From assembly GCA_011525785.1 (NCBI GenBank), contig WYBT01000056.1:208777-272776 (forward strand): 64,000 nucleotides of DNA, in the 5' to 3' direction. Each line of letters starts with the position of its first letter. Positions within the stretch are counted from its first letter, which is position 1. Of the stretch, positions 10,206 to 19,425 are shown in pieces. This DNA is from Planctomycetaceae bacterium (GTDB lineage Bacteria; Planctomycetota; UBA1135; GCA-002686595). Below the pieces are notes generated by a model. It saw nothing but the letters and a program-made list of their open reading frames with translations, did not search any database and was not told the DNA's origin. The position numbers were made by a program, and so were the translations under genes.

Positions 10206-11507
10206 TCAGAAGAAGATCGTGAGCTGCGCGAACAGCACTTCGCGATCGTCTTCGTCGCGCCCGTAGCCCACCCAGGCGTGCGCGCCGTCGAGCATCTTCG
10301 CGGCGACCATCAAGTCGACTTCGTGCTCGCCGCCGGTGGGCAGGAGCGAGTCGAGGTGCAGGTAGGCGAGGTCGACCGTGACGGTGTCGCTGGGCTTGAA
10401 GGTCAGGCCGAGCTGGTCCGTTGCGAGGTCCGAGCGCCACGCTCCGCCGTACTGATGCAGCAGGCCCGCGCTGTTGAAGTCGCCCGGGTTGATGTGCAGA
10501 CGGCCCTCGGCGTCGGTGCGCGTGTAGCGCACGCGGTGCAGCACGTCGCCGGTCAAATCGGCCGTGTCCGCGAGCACGTTGGTGCGATACCCCACGAACG
10601 TGTCGTCAGCGCCGTTCGGGACGTCGTCGTTGCGCTGCGCGACTTCGGCGTTCCAGGTGAAGCGGTCGACCTTGCCCATGGCGGCGATCCCGTACCACGA
10701 GTCATCCGTGAAGTCGGGATTGCCGGCCGTGGGATCGAACTTGTCGCCGTCGCCCGTGCCGAACAGCACGTACGGCTCGAGCGCTGCGAAGTACTCGTTT
10801 CCCAGGTCGATGCGGCTCGTCGCGCCGACGAAGCGCTGTCCGTCGGCGACCAGGTTGCCCAACCCGTTGGTGGTCACGGTGCCGTTGTTGTCGAGCCCGA
10901 AGATCTCGAGCTTGTGCGGTCCGAACTCGCGCGAGAGCCAGACACCCGTGCCCGAGGCGGGAAACTGCAGGAAGTCGCACGAACCGTAGACCAGGCCAGA
11001 AGCCAGCGCGAAGTAGCTGCGGCCCATGCGGAAGGTCTCGTCGAGCCCGATCAGGTCCTTGGTGACGAGATAGGCCTGCGCGATGCCGTCGAAGTTGTTG
11101 GTGTCGCCGTTGGGGTCGGCGTCGGAGTACGGATCGCCGCCGGGCCAGACCTCGGAGAAGTTGAACTGCGCGAAGGTGCTGACCTTGTCGTTGACCTTGA
11201 AGTCGAGGTTGATGCGCAGGCGGCTGGAGATCTGATCTCCCACGCCCGCGGCGGGATTGGCCGAACTCGGCGTGTAGTTGCCGCTGCTCGGCGCCCACGC
11301 GTTGCGCGTGCGGAAACGGATGTCGCCGGAGATGGCGAGGCGGTCGGAGACCAGCGTCAGGTCATCGCCGATGTTCCCCGCGATGGGCGGAGGCGGCGCG
11401 AAGCTGAAGCACTGGGGCGTGCCGCTCTGGAAGCCGCACTGGGCAGCGGCGGCGGTGGAGAGGAACGACGCGGCGAGCGCGATCTTCGTGAAGCGCTGAA
11501 CGGTCAT
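10206..11507 (-). CDS. Outer-membrane beta-barrel (porin-like) protein
   Basis: This 433-residue exported protein starts at ATG 11507 with a clear signal peptide (MTVQRFTKIALAASFLSTAAA, cleavage likely after AQ). The mature part has repeating amphipathic strands, many aromatic residues and short turns (SSRLRINLDFKVNDKVSTF, WNAEVAQR, VTVDLAYLHLDS). It ends with a terminal phenylalanine (FAQLTIFF), the classic C-terminal signal for the outer-membrane barrel assembly machinery. It resembles alginate-export/phosphate-porin-like barrels but I cannot name a subfamily. It is transcribed divergently from the tusA operon across a 340-bp gap. Substrate unknown. Confidence 0.75.
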   Translation of the reverse strand: MTVQRFTKIALAASFLSTAAAAQCGFQSGTPQCFSFAPPPPIAGNIGDDLTLVSDRLAISGDIRFRTRNAWAPSSGNYTPSSANPAAGVGDQISSRLRINLDFKVNDKVSTFAQFNFSEVWPGGDPYSDADPNGDTNNFDGIAQAYLVTKDLIGLDETFRMGRSYFALASGLVYGSCDFLQFPASGTGVWLSREFGPHKLEIFGLDNNGTVTTNGLGNLVADGQRFVGATSRIDLGNEYFAALEPYVLFGTGDGDKFDPTAGNPDFTDDSWYGIAAMGKVDRFTWNAEVAQRNDDVPNGADDTFVGYRTNVLADTADLTGDVLHRVRYTRTDAEGRLHINPGDFNSAGLLHQYGGAWRSDLATDQLGLTFKPSDTVTVDLAYLHLDSLLPTGGEHEVDLMVAAKMLDGAHAWVGYGRDEDDREVLFAQLTIFF

Positions 11508-11848
11508 GAGACGGTAGGTGGTGTGGGACTCGAACCCAGCCGTCATCGGCGCTGCGCTCAGCACATGCGCCGCCGTTCGATCACGTCACGCTAGACCGCG
11601 ATGCGAGGTGAAGAGACGACCGCCTCTCCGGCGACACATGGGGGAGCCCATGGGTTCGCGGGAGCGCCCTCAGGTCGGGCAGAAAATGTCGCCTCTTCGC
11701 AACAAGCCGGCGGAGCTTCCGCGCAGCGCCGAGTCAGCGCAAGGCCGAGCGGCGCGAAATCGTGCGCGAGTTTGGCTTGCGCAAGGCGCGGCGGCGGTGT
11801 GCGACGCCGGTGTGCGCGTCGAGCGCCGCGCGCTACTCTGCGCGTGAC
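11508..11848. other. Divergent intergenic region
   Basis: This 341-bp gap must hold the promoters of the barrel protein (leftward) and the tusA operon (rightward). Minus-strand 11519-11540 contains a GGTTCGAGTCCCAC stretch like a tRNA T-arm, but no acceptor or anticodon arm fits, so no tRNA is called. I see no convincing -35/-10 pair. Confidence 0.4.
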
Positions 11849-12091
11849 ATGAGTTCGTCCGGCGATCCGCGCGCTGTCCAGTCCTCTTGGGACGCGGGCG
11901 ACATGGGTTGCGGCGAGCTCGTGATCGAACTGCGCGCGCGCATGCGCGAGCTCGCGCCCGGCGCTGTGTTGCGACTGGTCGCGCGCGACCCGGGCGCCGT
12001 CGAAGACATCCCCGCGTGGTGCGGTCTGACCGGACACGCGCTCGTCGACGCCGCTCACCCCGTTTACCTCATCCGCCGCAAGGAGAACTGA
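11849..12091 (+). CDS. TusA-family sulfur carrier protein
   Basis: This 80-residue protein has the two-layer TusA/SirA fold pattern: a GDMGCGELVIELRARM start, a turn with PGAVLRLVA, then DIPAWC, TGHALV and YLIRRK. The family carries a persulfide on the first cysteine, here Cys21. The usual CPxP is replaced by CGEL, and there is a second cysteine, Cys58, in PAWC. It is the first gene of a tight operon with DsrE (1-nt gap) and a TusA-MetE-like fusion, so it probably hands sulfane sulfur to one of them. The start was chosen at ATG 11849 because upstream residues show no domain. Confidence 0.85.
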   Translation: MSSSGDPRAVQSSWDAGDMGCGELVIELRARMRELAPGAVLRLVARDPGAVEDIPAWCGLTGHALVDAAHPVYLIRRKEN

Positions 12092-12092
12092 C

Positions 12093-12452
12093 ATGGGCCG
12101 ATTCTGCGTTTCGCTCACCTGCGCCAAGGACAACCGCGACAAGGCCACGGTGGCGTTCGTCGTCGCCAACGCCGCCGCTGGCTCGGAGCAGGAGACGATG
12201 GTGTTCCTCAGCACCGAAGGCGTGCGCCTCGCGACGCCTGGCTACGCCGACGACATTCGCGAAGAGGGCTTTGCGCCGCTCGCGGAGCTGATGGCGAAGT
12301 TCGCCGCCGCGGGCGGGAAGATCTATGTGTGCTCGCCGTGCTTCAAGAAGCGCGGACTCGACGAGACCAAGCTCGTCGCGGGCGCCACGATCGTCGGCGG
12401 CGCAAAGCTGGTCGAGTTCCTGGCGGGCGGCTCGCCCTGCGTCTCGTTCTGA
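12093..12452 (+). CDS. DsrE/DsrF-like sulfur-relay protein
   Basis: This 119-residue protein matches the DsrE-like fold: an initial strand (RFCVSLTCAK), DKATVAFVVANAA, the MVFLSTEGVRLA strand-helix, a central helical segment, then GGKIYVCSPCFKKRGL. In the family the cysteine of the VCSPC loop (here Cys80 and Cys83) accepts sulfur from TusA-type carriers. The Shine-Dalgarno AAGGAG at 12080-12085 is well placed. It lies between a TusA and a TusA-containing fusion protein, so direct transfer within the operon is a reasonable inference. It could function in tRNA thiolation or in dissimilatory sulfur transfer; nothing here decides. Confidence 0.85.
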   Translation: MGRFCVSLTCAKDNRDKATVAFVVANAAAGSEQETMVFLSTEGVRLATPGYADDIREEGFAPLAELMAKFAAAGGKIYVCSPCFKKRGLDETKLVAGATIVGGAKLVEFLAGGSPCVSF

Positions 12453-12463
12453 ACGATTCGCCC

Positions 12464-13987
12464 GTGGCCGGCCATCCGTACGCGCCGAAGGCCAGCTTTG
12501 ACGGCGGCGATCTGGACTGCGGCAACGGCCTGTTGCTGCTGATCCGCAAGCACATCGATCCGCTCGAGGTCGGTGAACTGCTCGAGATCCGCTCGCGCGA
12601 AATCAGCGTGCCCGAGGATCTGCCCGCGTGGTGTCGGCTGACGGGCAACGAGCTCGTCAGCCACCTCCAAGCGGGCCGCGAGCACAGTTTCCTCGTGTCG
12701 AAAGGCAAGTTCGCGCCCGAGCGCGCGCGGGCGGCCTCGACGCGGACCGCGATGCCGCTGCGGCAAGAAGTGCGCGAGGTGCGCATTCCGAACGCGCTGC
12801 CGCAGCCCGCGCCCGCGCCGGCGATCGCGCCGCTGTCGGTGATGGGCGTGGGGAGCTGGCCGCGCCCCACGTGGCTGCTCGACGCGCTTCACCGCCATCT
12901 CGAAGGGCGCCTCGACGACGCGCAATTCGAGGCTGCCTCGGATGACGCTGTGCGCCTGTGCGTGGACGCGCAGCTGCGCGCCGGCGTCGACGTCGTCACC
13001 GATGGCGAGCAGCGCCGCGACAACTACGCGAGCTTCGTGGGCGGGATCCTCGACAACTGCCAGCTCATTCCGATCACCGACCTGCTGCCGTACGTCGACG
13101 ACCCCGCGCAGTTCGAGCGCGAGCTGCGCGCGCTCGACGTGCCAGCGGGCAAGGTCCGCCATCCGGCGGTGTTCGGGCCGCTCGGCCGCTCGCGACCGAT
13201 TGCTCTGAACGAAGCGCGCTTCCTGCGCACGCTCACCGACCGCCCGCGCAAGGTGGCGCTGCCCGGGCCGTACCTGCTGACGCGCACGATGTGGATGGAG
13301 TGCATCTCCGACCGCGCCTACGCGGACCGCGAGGCGCTCGCGCGCGACGTCGTGCGCGTGCTGCGCGAGGAGCTCGCCGACCTGCTCGCCGAGGGCGTGT
13401 CGCTGGTGCAGTTCGACGAGCCGGTGCTCAGCGAAGTGGTCTTCGGCCACGCGCGCGGGCAACGCACCTTCATGTGCGGCGCGCTGGGTGAGAAGCTCGA
13501 CACGCCCGCGGAGCTCGAGTTCGCCGAGCGGCTGATGCGCGAGTTGGCGGCTGGTTTTCCACGCGAACGCCTGGCTCTGCACGTGTGCCGGGGCAACTGG
13601 TCGCCCGACGAGAGCGTGGCGCTGCACGGCGACTACTCGCCGCTGCTCGAGTTGCTCGCGCGCGCGCCGGTCGGGACCTTGTTCCTCGAGCTGTGCACGC
13701 CGCGCGCGGGCGACGGTCGACTGCTGGCGCAGCTTCCGCGCGACAAGCGCGTCGGCATCGGAGTCGTGAACCAAAAGCGCGCCGAGGTCGAGACCCCTGC
13801 GCAGATCCGCGCCCACGTCGAGCCCCTGATCGAGTTGCTCGGCCCCGAGCGCGTGCTGCTCAACCCCGACTGCGGCTTCGCGACCTTCGCCGACAACCCG
13901 CTGGCGTCGGCGGCGGTCGCGCAGGCCAAGCTCGCGTCGATCGTCGCGGCCTCGCGCGAGCTGCGACAGCGTTTCGGCGTGAGCTGA
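12464..13987 (+). CDS. Fusion of a TusA-like domain with a cobalamin-independent methionine synthase-like domain
   Basis: From GTG 12464 the protein has 507 residues. Residues 15-82 form a second TusA-like domain (GDLDCGNGLLLLIRKH, PAWCRLTGNELV) with Cys19 and Cys57. A proline-rich linker (about 100-121) leads to a MetE C-terminal-like barrel (122-507) with GVGSWPRPTWLLDA, DVVTDGEQRRDN, FDEPVL, HVCRGN and a final LNPDCGF; the His/Cys pairs fit the zinc and thiol site. This domain normally methylates homocysteine. The N-terminal MetE half is absent, as in core-MetE proteins. The fusion with a sulfur carrier suggests methyl transfer to, or from, a relayed sulfur species; the reaction is unknown. 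The start lies 12 nt after dsrE. Confidence 0.85.
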   Translation: MAGHPYAPKASFDGGDLDCGNGLLLLIRKHIDPLEVGELLEIRSREISVPEDLPAWCRLTGNELVSHLQAGREHSFLVSKGKFAPERARAASTRTAMPLRQEVREVRIPNALPQPAPAPAIAPLSVMGVGSWPRPTWLLDALHRHLEGRLDDAQFEAASDDAVRLCVDAQLRAGVDVVTDGEQRRDNYASFVGGILDNCQLIPITDLLPYVDDPAQFERELRALDVPAGKVRHPAVFGPLGRSRPIALNEARFLRTLTDRPRKVALPGPYLLTRTMWMECISDRAYADREALARDVVRVLREELADLLAEGVSLVQFDEPVLSEVVFGHARGQRTFMCGALGEKLDTPAELEFAERLMRELAAGFPRERLALHVCRGNWSPDESVALHGDYSPLLELLARAPVGTLFLELCTPRAGDGRLLAQLPRDKRVGIGVVNQKRAEVETPAQIRAHVEPLIELLGPERVLLNPDCGFATFADNPLASAAVAQAKLASIVAASRELRQRFGVS

Positions 13988-14231
13988 TCGGAGTGTTCTG
14001 GGTCACAGCTGCGTGGTCGTGATCCGACGCCATGCGCGCGTGTACGGCGACGACGGCAGCGGCGGCGGGCGAACGCGAGCTGTGGGTCAAGTCGCGGCCG
14101 TGAGCACGCCGCAACTGCCGCCGCGCTCTCGGGTTGCTGCTCGGGAGGTCGTCAGCCGCGGGCGATTTTCTCGGGATTCCTGCACCGACAGAGCTTCGTC
14201 GCGGGACCTGATCGCAAAGGAGACCCTTCAC

Positions 14232-15461
14232 ATGCTCAAACTCATCGGGTGGGCGCTTGTCGCGGCGCCCGCGGTTGCGCAGACGACCTGGCACGTCGAC
14301 GTCCACGCGCCGGCTGGGGGCGACGGCTCTGCGAGCGCACCGTTCAACGCTATTCAGCAGGCGCACGATCAACCCGCAACGGTCGCCGGTGACACCATTC
14401 TCGTCGCTCCCGGCGTCTACGACGAGCACCTGACGATCACCAAGTACCTCACCGTGCGCTCGAGCGGCGGCGCGCTGGTCACGTTGATCGCGCCGACGAC
14501 TGCGGGAACCGTCGTTCAGATGCCGTCGAATAGCGTGTGGCTCGGCGGAGGGCCGTGGCTCGAGGGGTTCAGCATCATCCATCCCCCCGTGGCTGGGGGA
14601 AACACGATCACAGCTCGCAGCGGCGCGCTCGACAGGTGCGCGGTCTACGCCGAGGGAGCGAACAACGCCGTGCTGGTCCAGTACGACTTGGTCGTGGCTC
14701 ACTCGCTGGTCACGGGCGCGGTGGTGGGCGTTCGAGAGCACGCTCAGAGCGGCGGGTTCGCGATGGTGTTCAACTCGATCGTCGTCGGCAACACGACCGA
14801 TCTGATCACTCCCGTGACGTTCAGCGCTTTGGTTCAGTACTCGTGCTACGAGACAGCGAACTTCGACGGCGACAACACCAACGTGGTGGCATCGCCGCAA
14901 CTCTTCGATCTGTCGGGTCGCGACCCGCACTTGAGGGCCAGCTCGCCCTGTATCGATGCCGGCGATCCACAGGCGCCGCTGGATCCGGACGGAACGCGCG
15001 CCGACATCGGACCCTTCCCGTTCGACTCCGCGTGGACGCCTTCCCAGGTGTACTGCACGGCCCAAGTGAACTCACTGGGCTGCACGCCGTCGATCTCGGC
15101 GCTCGGCACGGCGAGCGCGACTTCGAGTCAAGCCTGCACGCTGTCGTGCGTCGACGAGCTGAACCAGAAGACCGGCCTGTTCTTCTACGGCTTCGGTCCG
15201 CGCAACACGCCTTACCAAGGCGGCTACCTGTGCGTGGCGAGCCCGCTGCGCCGCACGGCGCCCATGAACTCCGGTGGAAGCGTCGGACTCAACGACTGCT
15301 CGGGTAGCTACAGCCTCGATCTCAACGCGTTGATCCAAAGCGGGAGCGACCCGCTGCTCGCGCCGGGCGCGGACGTTCACGTTCAATGCTGGTCGCGCGA
15401 TCCGGGCGCGAGCTTCACGACGAATCGCTCCAACGCAGTTCGCGTGCGCGTTTTGCCCTAA
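14232..15461 (+). CDS. Secreted right-handed beta-helix-like protein with a planctomycete C-terminal module
   Basis: This 409-residue protein starts at ATG 14232 behind AAGGAG, with a short signal peptide (LIGWALVAAPAVAQ). Residues 15-270 resemble a parallel beta-helix (NosD/pectate-lyase-like): GSASAPFNAIQQAHDQ, AGDTILVAPGVYDEHLTI, and a late RASSPCIDAGDP turn that is common in such proteins. From nt 15051 comes a 136-residue module (YCTAQVNSLGC, LFFYGF, DCSGSYSLDLNALIQSG, SRDPG) shared with three other proteins in the window. Probably extracellular or cell-surface; carbohydrate binding is possible but not shown. Confidence 0.8.
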   Translation: MLKLIGWALVAAPAVAQTTWHVDVHAPAGGDGSASAPFNAIQQAHDQPATVAGDTILVAPGVYDEHLTITKYLTVRSSGGALVTLIAPTTAGTVVQMPSNSVWLGGGPWLEGFSIIHPPVAGGNTITARSGALDRCAVYAEGANNAVLVQYDLVVAHSLVTGAVVGVREHAQSGGFAMVFNSIVVGNTTDLITPVTFSALVQYSCYETANFDGDNTNVVASPQLFDLSGRDPHLRASSPCIDAGDPQAPLDPDGTRADIGPFPFDSAWTPSQVYCTAQVNSLGCTPSISALGTASATSSQACTLSCVDELNQKTGLFFYGFGPRNTPYQGGYLCVASPLRRTAPMNSGGSVGLNDCSGSYSLDLNALIQSGSDPLLAPGADVHVQCWSRDPGASFTTNRSNAVRVRVLP

Positions 15462-15827
15462 GCACTCGCGCTGGCTCGACGCCAATCCCTGACGCGGCAA
15501 GGCGCGGGGGTCGAACGCCTACACGCCCTGGTCGTACGCCGGCGCCGGCGCGTGCAGGTCGACCTCTTCGCCAATCCGAAGAGCTCGCGCCAAGCCTCGA
15601 TCTCGCCGCGGTCGAGCAGCGGCGCGAGCAGCTCGTTGCGCGCAACAGCCCCGAGCGACACTCGACGGCGCCCCGTGCCCGCTCCCAGCGCTCCGATGGC
15701 CTGAGAGCAAACAAATTTATGCCCAACGATCGCCGCCGTGGCAGCATGCACGGCGGGGAGCGCGGGCGGCGCTGTCCCCAGCCGACGCTCCCAGGCTGCG
15801 TCCTCCGCGGCAAGGTTGAAGGAACTC
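15462..15827. other. Intergenic region upstream of the large repeat protein
   Basis: This 366-bp gap has no convincing gene. It contains the only strongly A/T-rich patch nearby (AAACAAATTTAT, about 15708-15719), about 110 nt before the next ATG, which is a candidate promoter element. A minus-strand frame is open but lacks codon bias and domain signs. Confidence 0.35.
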
Positions 15828-18617
15828 ATGCTCGCAACAGTGCTTCGTCTCGCGTTCGCTGCACCGCTTTCCTTGGTGCTGGTCGGCGGCGCGCGTGCGC
15901 AATGCGGTCAGTGGTCCGATGGCTTCGCGACTGACGGCGTCGACAAGTCCGTCTTCACGCTCGCGGCGCGCGATTTCGGACAGGGGCCCGTGCTGTTGCT
16001 CGGCGGCGACTTCACCGTCGCGGGTGACAGGGCAGCTGCGCAGATCGCCAGTTGGGACGGCGCCACCTGGTCCAACCTCGGGGGCGGATTGAGCGGCACG
16101 GTTCCCTGCTGCCCGTTGGATCGCAATCTGTTGTGCAGCGTGGAGTTCGACGACGGCAGCGGCCCGGCGCTCTACATCGGGGGCCGGTTCCTGAATGTCG
16201 GGGGCGTCGCAGCTGCGCACGTGGCCAAGTGGGACGGCGCGAACTGGTCCGCTGTCGGCGCGGGTTTCGACGAGGCAGTCCAGGCGCTGGCGGTCTTCGA
16301 CGACGGTTCGGGCCCAGCGCTGTACGCGGGCGGTGCGTTCCGAGAGTCGGGCGGCGTACCGATGAACTCGCTTGCGCGCTGGGACGGCACGGCCTGGCAA
16401 GCGCTCGGGGCCGGGTTCGCGTTGAATCCGCAGACCGACGTCCGCGCGCTGGTCGCGTTCGACGACGGGAGCGGACCCGCGCTGTATTTCGGCGGCCAGA
16501 TCTTCGACTACAACGGGGTCGCAGTCGGTCACCTCGGGCGCTGGGATGGCGCGACGGTGACGCGACCGGGAGCGGGCTTCGACCTCCCCGTGAACGCACT
16601 CATCGCGCACGACGACGGGACGGGTGTGGCGCTCTTCTCCGGCGGGAAGTTCACGAACAACGGTGCGACTTCGGTGCGCCGCATTGCGAAGTGGGACGGC
16701 GCTGCATGGAACCCGCTCGTTTTTGGCGGCACGAATGGACTCAACGGAACTGTCGAGGCACTCGCGACGTTCGACGACGGCGCCGGAAGCGCGCTTTTCG
16801 TCGGCGGGGCATTCGGAGCGGCGAGCGGCGTCGCCGCGTCTGCGATCGTCAAATGGGACGGCGGGAGTTGGACAGCACTGGGCGCTGGACTGACGGTTCC
16901 CGGTGCGCAGGGAGTTGTCGAGTCGCTAGCTGTATTCGATGACGGCGCGGGGCCGGCGCTGTATGCCGGCGGCTCATTCACGTTCGCGGGCGCGAGTCCC
17001 GCCAAGAACGTCGCGCGCTGGAGCGCCGGCGCCTGGAGCGCTCTGGGAGGCGGGGCCGGCGCGCCGCACGGGAGCGCGGTGTCCGCGCTCGCGGTGGCGA
17101 ACTTCGGCGCTGGGAGCCAGCTCTACGCGGGCGGCTCCTTCAACGCGATGGGAACGACGCCCGCGCAGAGAATCGCGCGCTTCGATGGCGCTGTGTGGCA
17201 CGAGGTCGGCGGCGGCGTGTCGGGCGGGATCAGCCCGTCGGTCGAAGCGCTGCTCACAGTCGATGACGGAACTGGACCGGTACTCTACGTCGGAGGCAGC
17301 TTCACGTCAGCGGGTTCCACGCCAGCGCGCAACGTGGCCAAGTGGGACGGCGCGAGTTGGACCGCGCTTGGCGCGGGACTCAACGGCCCCGCGAGCGTGT
17401 TCGAGCTCTTCGATGACGGAAGTGGACCGGCGCTCTTCGTGGGTGGCGGCTTCTCTGAAGCAGGAGGACAGCCGGCATCGGCCATCGCGAAGTGGGATGG
17501 CTCGAGTTGGTCGGGGCTGGGCAGCGGAGTGCTCTATCGAGTCACCGCGCTGCGCTCGTTCGACGATGGAACCGGTCCGGCGCTTTTCGTCGCGGGCGAT
17601 TTCACGATCGCAGGTGGCGCACCGGCCGACGGCCTCGCGCGCTGGGACGGAGCGGCATGGACGGCCATCACGCACCCGACGATCCTCGCCGCGAGTGACT
17701 TGGCGATCTACGACGACGGCGGCGGCCCCGCGTTGTTCGCGCTGGCGGGCCTCGGCTCGTTTCCGAACAACTCGCTGAGCCTGGCGAAGTGGAGCGGCAG
17801 CGGCTGGGACCTGGTGGGTGGTCTGCTCACGCAGTCTCCGGCCGCGCCAAGCGCCAGTCTGTTCGTGCACAACGACGGGCTGGGCGCGGGGGACGAGCTC
17901 TTCGTCGGTGGCGACTTCGAGTTTGCCGATGGGACGCCGGCCCGCGGTCTGGCTGCTTGGAACGGCGCAAGTTGGCGCGCACTGGGCGGGGGGATCGACT
18001 CGGTGTCGAGTCCCGGCGCGGTCACGGTGTCGACGATGGTCTCCGTCGCCGCGGGAGGTGGTGCGCGCGACCTCTACGTCGGAGGCCGTTTCACTCATGC
18101 AGGCGGGCAGCACTCGAATGGACTCGCCGTGTGGAGCGGCTGCGTTCCCGCGCTCGGCGACGGCTATTGCTTTGGCGATGGAAGCGCGACGGCTTGCCCG
18201 TGCGGCAACGGCAGTGCGAGCGACGCCGAACAAGGTTGCGCGCACTCAGGCGGTTTCGGCGCGCAGCTCGTCGCGCGCGGCTCGCCCAGCATTGCCGAAA
18301 ACAGTCAGGTCTTCACCGTCGAGTTGCTGCCCCCCAACAAACCGTGTGTGTTGTTCATGGGCAACTCGCCGCTGAACGGCGGCGCCGGCGTCGTGTTCGG
18401 CGACGGATTGCGCTGCGCGGGTCCGAGCGTGCGTCGCCTCGGAGTGCGCAGCGGAGACGCAAACGGCTCGGCGAGCTGGGGGCCCGGCCTCAGCTCGCTG
18501 GGATACTGGAGCGCCGGCGACACGCGCTACTTCCAGGTCTGGTTCCGCGACTCCGGGGGCCCGTGCGGGAGCGCAACGAACATGAGCAGCGCGCTCGCTG
18601 TGACGTTCACGAATTGA
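15828..18617 (+). CDS. Large secreted beta-propeller-like protein with about 14 repeats
   Basis: This 929-residue protein starts at ATG 15828 behind GAAGG, with a signal peptide ending in GGARAQ. It is built from about 14 units of roughly 50-60 residues with the pattern DDGSGPALYxGGxF, then AGGxPAxxIAKWDGxxWxxLG; the 12th unit is degenerate. This spacing fits kelch-like or similar beta-propeller blades, possibly two propellers. The C-terminus (from GYCFGDGSATACPCGNGSA) is a cysteine-containing module different from the one in the neighbouring proteins, with FGDGLRC and TRYFQVWFRD. Probably surface-exposed. No catalytic motif is seen; a binding role is inferred. Confidence 0.85.
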   Translation: MLATVLRLAFAAPLSLVLVGGARAQCGQWSDGFATDGVDKSVFTLAARDFGQGPVLLLGGDFTVAGDRAAAQIASWDGATWSNLGGGLSGTVPCCPLDRNLLCSVEFDDGSGPALYIGGRFLNVGGVAAAHVAKWDGANWSAVGAGFDEAVQALAVFDDGSGPALYAGGAFRESGGVPMNSLARWDGTAWQALGAGFALNPQTDVRALVAFDDGSGPALYFGGQIFDYNGVAVGHLGRWDGATVTRPGAGFDLPVNALIAHDDGTGVALFSGGKFTNNGATSVRRIAKWDGAAWNPLVFGGTNGLNGTVEALATFDDGAGSALFVGGAFGAASGVAASAIVKWDGGSWTALGAGLTVPGAQGVVESLAVFDDGAGPALYAGGSFTFAGASPAKNVARWSAGAWSALGGGAGAPHGSAVSALAVANFGAGSQLYAGGSFNAMGTTPAQRIARFDGAVWHEVGGGVSGGISPSVEALLTVDDGTGPVLYVGGSFTSAGSTPARNVAKWDGASWTALGAGLNGPASVFELFDDGSGPALFVGGGFSEAGGQPASAIAKWDGSSWSGLGSGVLYRVTALRSFDDGTGPALFVAGDFTIAGGAPADGLARWDGAAWTAITHPTILAASDLAIYDDGGGPALFALAGLGSFPNNSLSLAKWSGSGWDLVGGLLTQSPAAPSASLFVHNDGLGAGDELFVGGDFEFADGTPARGLAAWNGASWRALGGGIDSVSSPGAVTVSTMVSVAAGGGARDLYVGGRFTHAGGQHSNGLAVWSGCVPALGDGYCFGDGSATACPCGNGSASDAEQGCAHSGGFGAQLVARGSPSIAENSQVFTVELLPPNKPCVLFMGNSPLNGGAGVVFGDGLRCAGPSVRRLGVRSGDANGSASWGPGLSSLGYWSAGDTRYFQVWFRDSGGPCGSATNMSSALAVTFTN

Positions 18618-18645
18618 GTCCGGCGCAAAGGCGCCGCGCGTGACG

Positions 18646-19233
18646 TCAATTCCCAGCGACGTTCAGCCGCGCTTCGAGTCTGCTGCGCACGGCGGGCCAT
18701 TCTTCGTTGGTGATGCTGAAGAGCACGGTGTCGCGCAGGTGGCCGTCGGGCATGACCATGTGCTTTCGCAATACGCCTTCACGCACGCAGCCGAGCTTGA
18801 GCATCGCGCGCTGGCTCTGCTCGTTGCGCGAGTCGGTCTTGAGCTGCACGCGAATGCACCCCAGCCGCTCGAAGGCGTGCTCGAGCAGCAGCAGCTTCGC
18901 CTCGGGATTCACACGCGTGCCCTGCGCCGACCGTGCGATCCACGTGTGGCCGATCTCGAGCCCGCGATGCGCGGCGCGGATGTCGAAGTACGAGCTCGTC
19001 CCGACAGCCTGGTCGCGCGCGAGGTCGACGATGGCGAACGCGATGCGCTCGGGCGAGGCGGTCGCCTCGCTGATGTAGCGCTCGAGTCCGCGCACGTCCC
19101 AGCTCGCTGGAGAGTGATTCATGTAGCGAAACAGCTCCGGGCTGCCTGTGTGCGCCAAGTCCGCAGCGTGACGCAGTGCTAGCGGCTCGAGTTGAACGAA
19201 ACGCCCGCGCAGAGTGAGGGGCTCGACCTTCAT
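18646..19233 (-). CDS. GNAT acetyltransferase, RimJ/RimL type
   Basis: This 195-residue protein has the GNAT fold of RimJ/RimL-like N-acetyltransferases. It starts LRGRFVQLEPLALRHAADL, has GLEIGHTWIARSAQGTRVN where the acetyl-CoA-binding helix begins, and LGCIRVQLKTDSRNEQSQRAMLKLGCVREGVLRKH, the typical motif B region. It transfers an acetyl group from acetyl-CoA to an amine, often a protein N-terminus or small molecule. It is cytoplasmic, a single gene convergent with the repeat protein (28 bp) and divergent from the next gene. The substrate is unknown. Confidence 0.9.
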   Translation of the reverse strand: MKVEPLTLRGRFVQLEPLALRHAADLAHTGSPELFRYMNHSPASWDVRGLERYISEATASPERIAFAIVDLARDQAVGTSSYFDIRAAHRGLEIGHTWIARSAQGTRVNPEAKLLLLEHAFERLGCIRVQLKTDSRNEQSQRAMLKLGCVREGVLRKHMVMPDGHLRDTVLFSITNEEWPAVRSRLEARLNVAGN

Positions 19234-19425
19234 GGCGCCTCTTCTACTTGCTGCCGCCGACCGGCGCGCGCCGTTGTTGATCCTCGGACAAGCCGCTCAG
19301 CGCGGCCGGTCTCGATTCGTTGAGGCGCTGGGGCGGAGATGGGCGAGCTGTCAACAGGCCCGACTTAGCCACCGGCTCAGTGCGAGAGCGCAGCGGCGTC
19401 GCCGGGTGTCCGCGATCCTGAATGC

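Noticed and set aside
10039..10440. N-terminal extension of the DinG-like helicase
   Set aside because: It would overlap the end of the barrel-protein gene and reads as arginine-rich antisense text.
11519..11600. tRNA-like T-arm (GGTTCGAGTCCCAC on the minus strand)
   Set aside because: The T-stem has a mismatch and no 5' acceptor strand, D-arm or anticodon arm at the right distance could be found; no tmRNA fit either.
15458..15829. Minus-strand ORF (MSSFNLAAEDAAWERR start) in the intergenic region
   Set aside because: It covers the promoter and start of the large secreted gene, has an arginine-rich tail and no recognisable domain; at most a relic.
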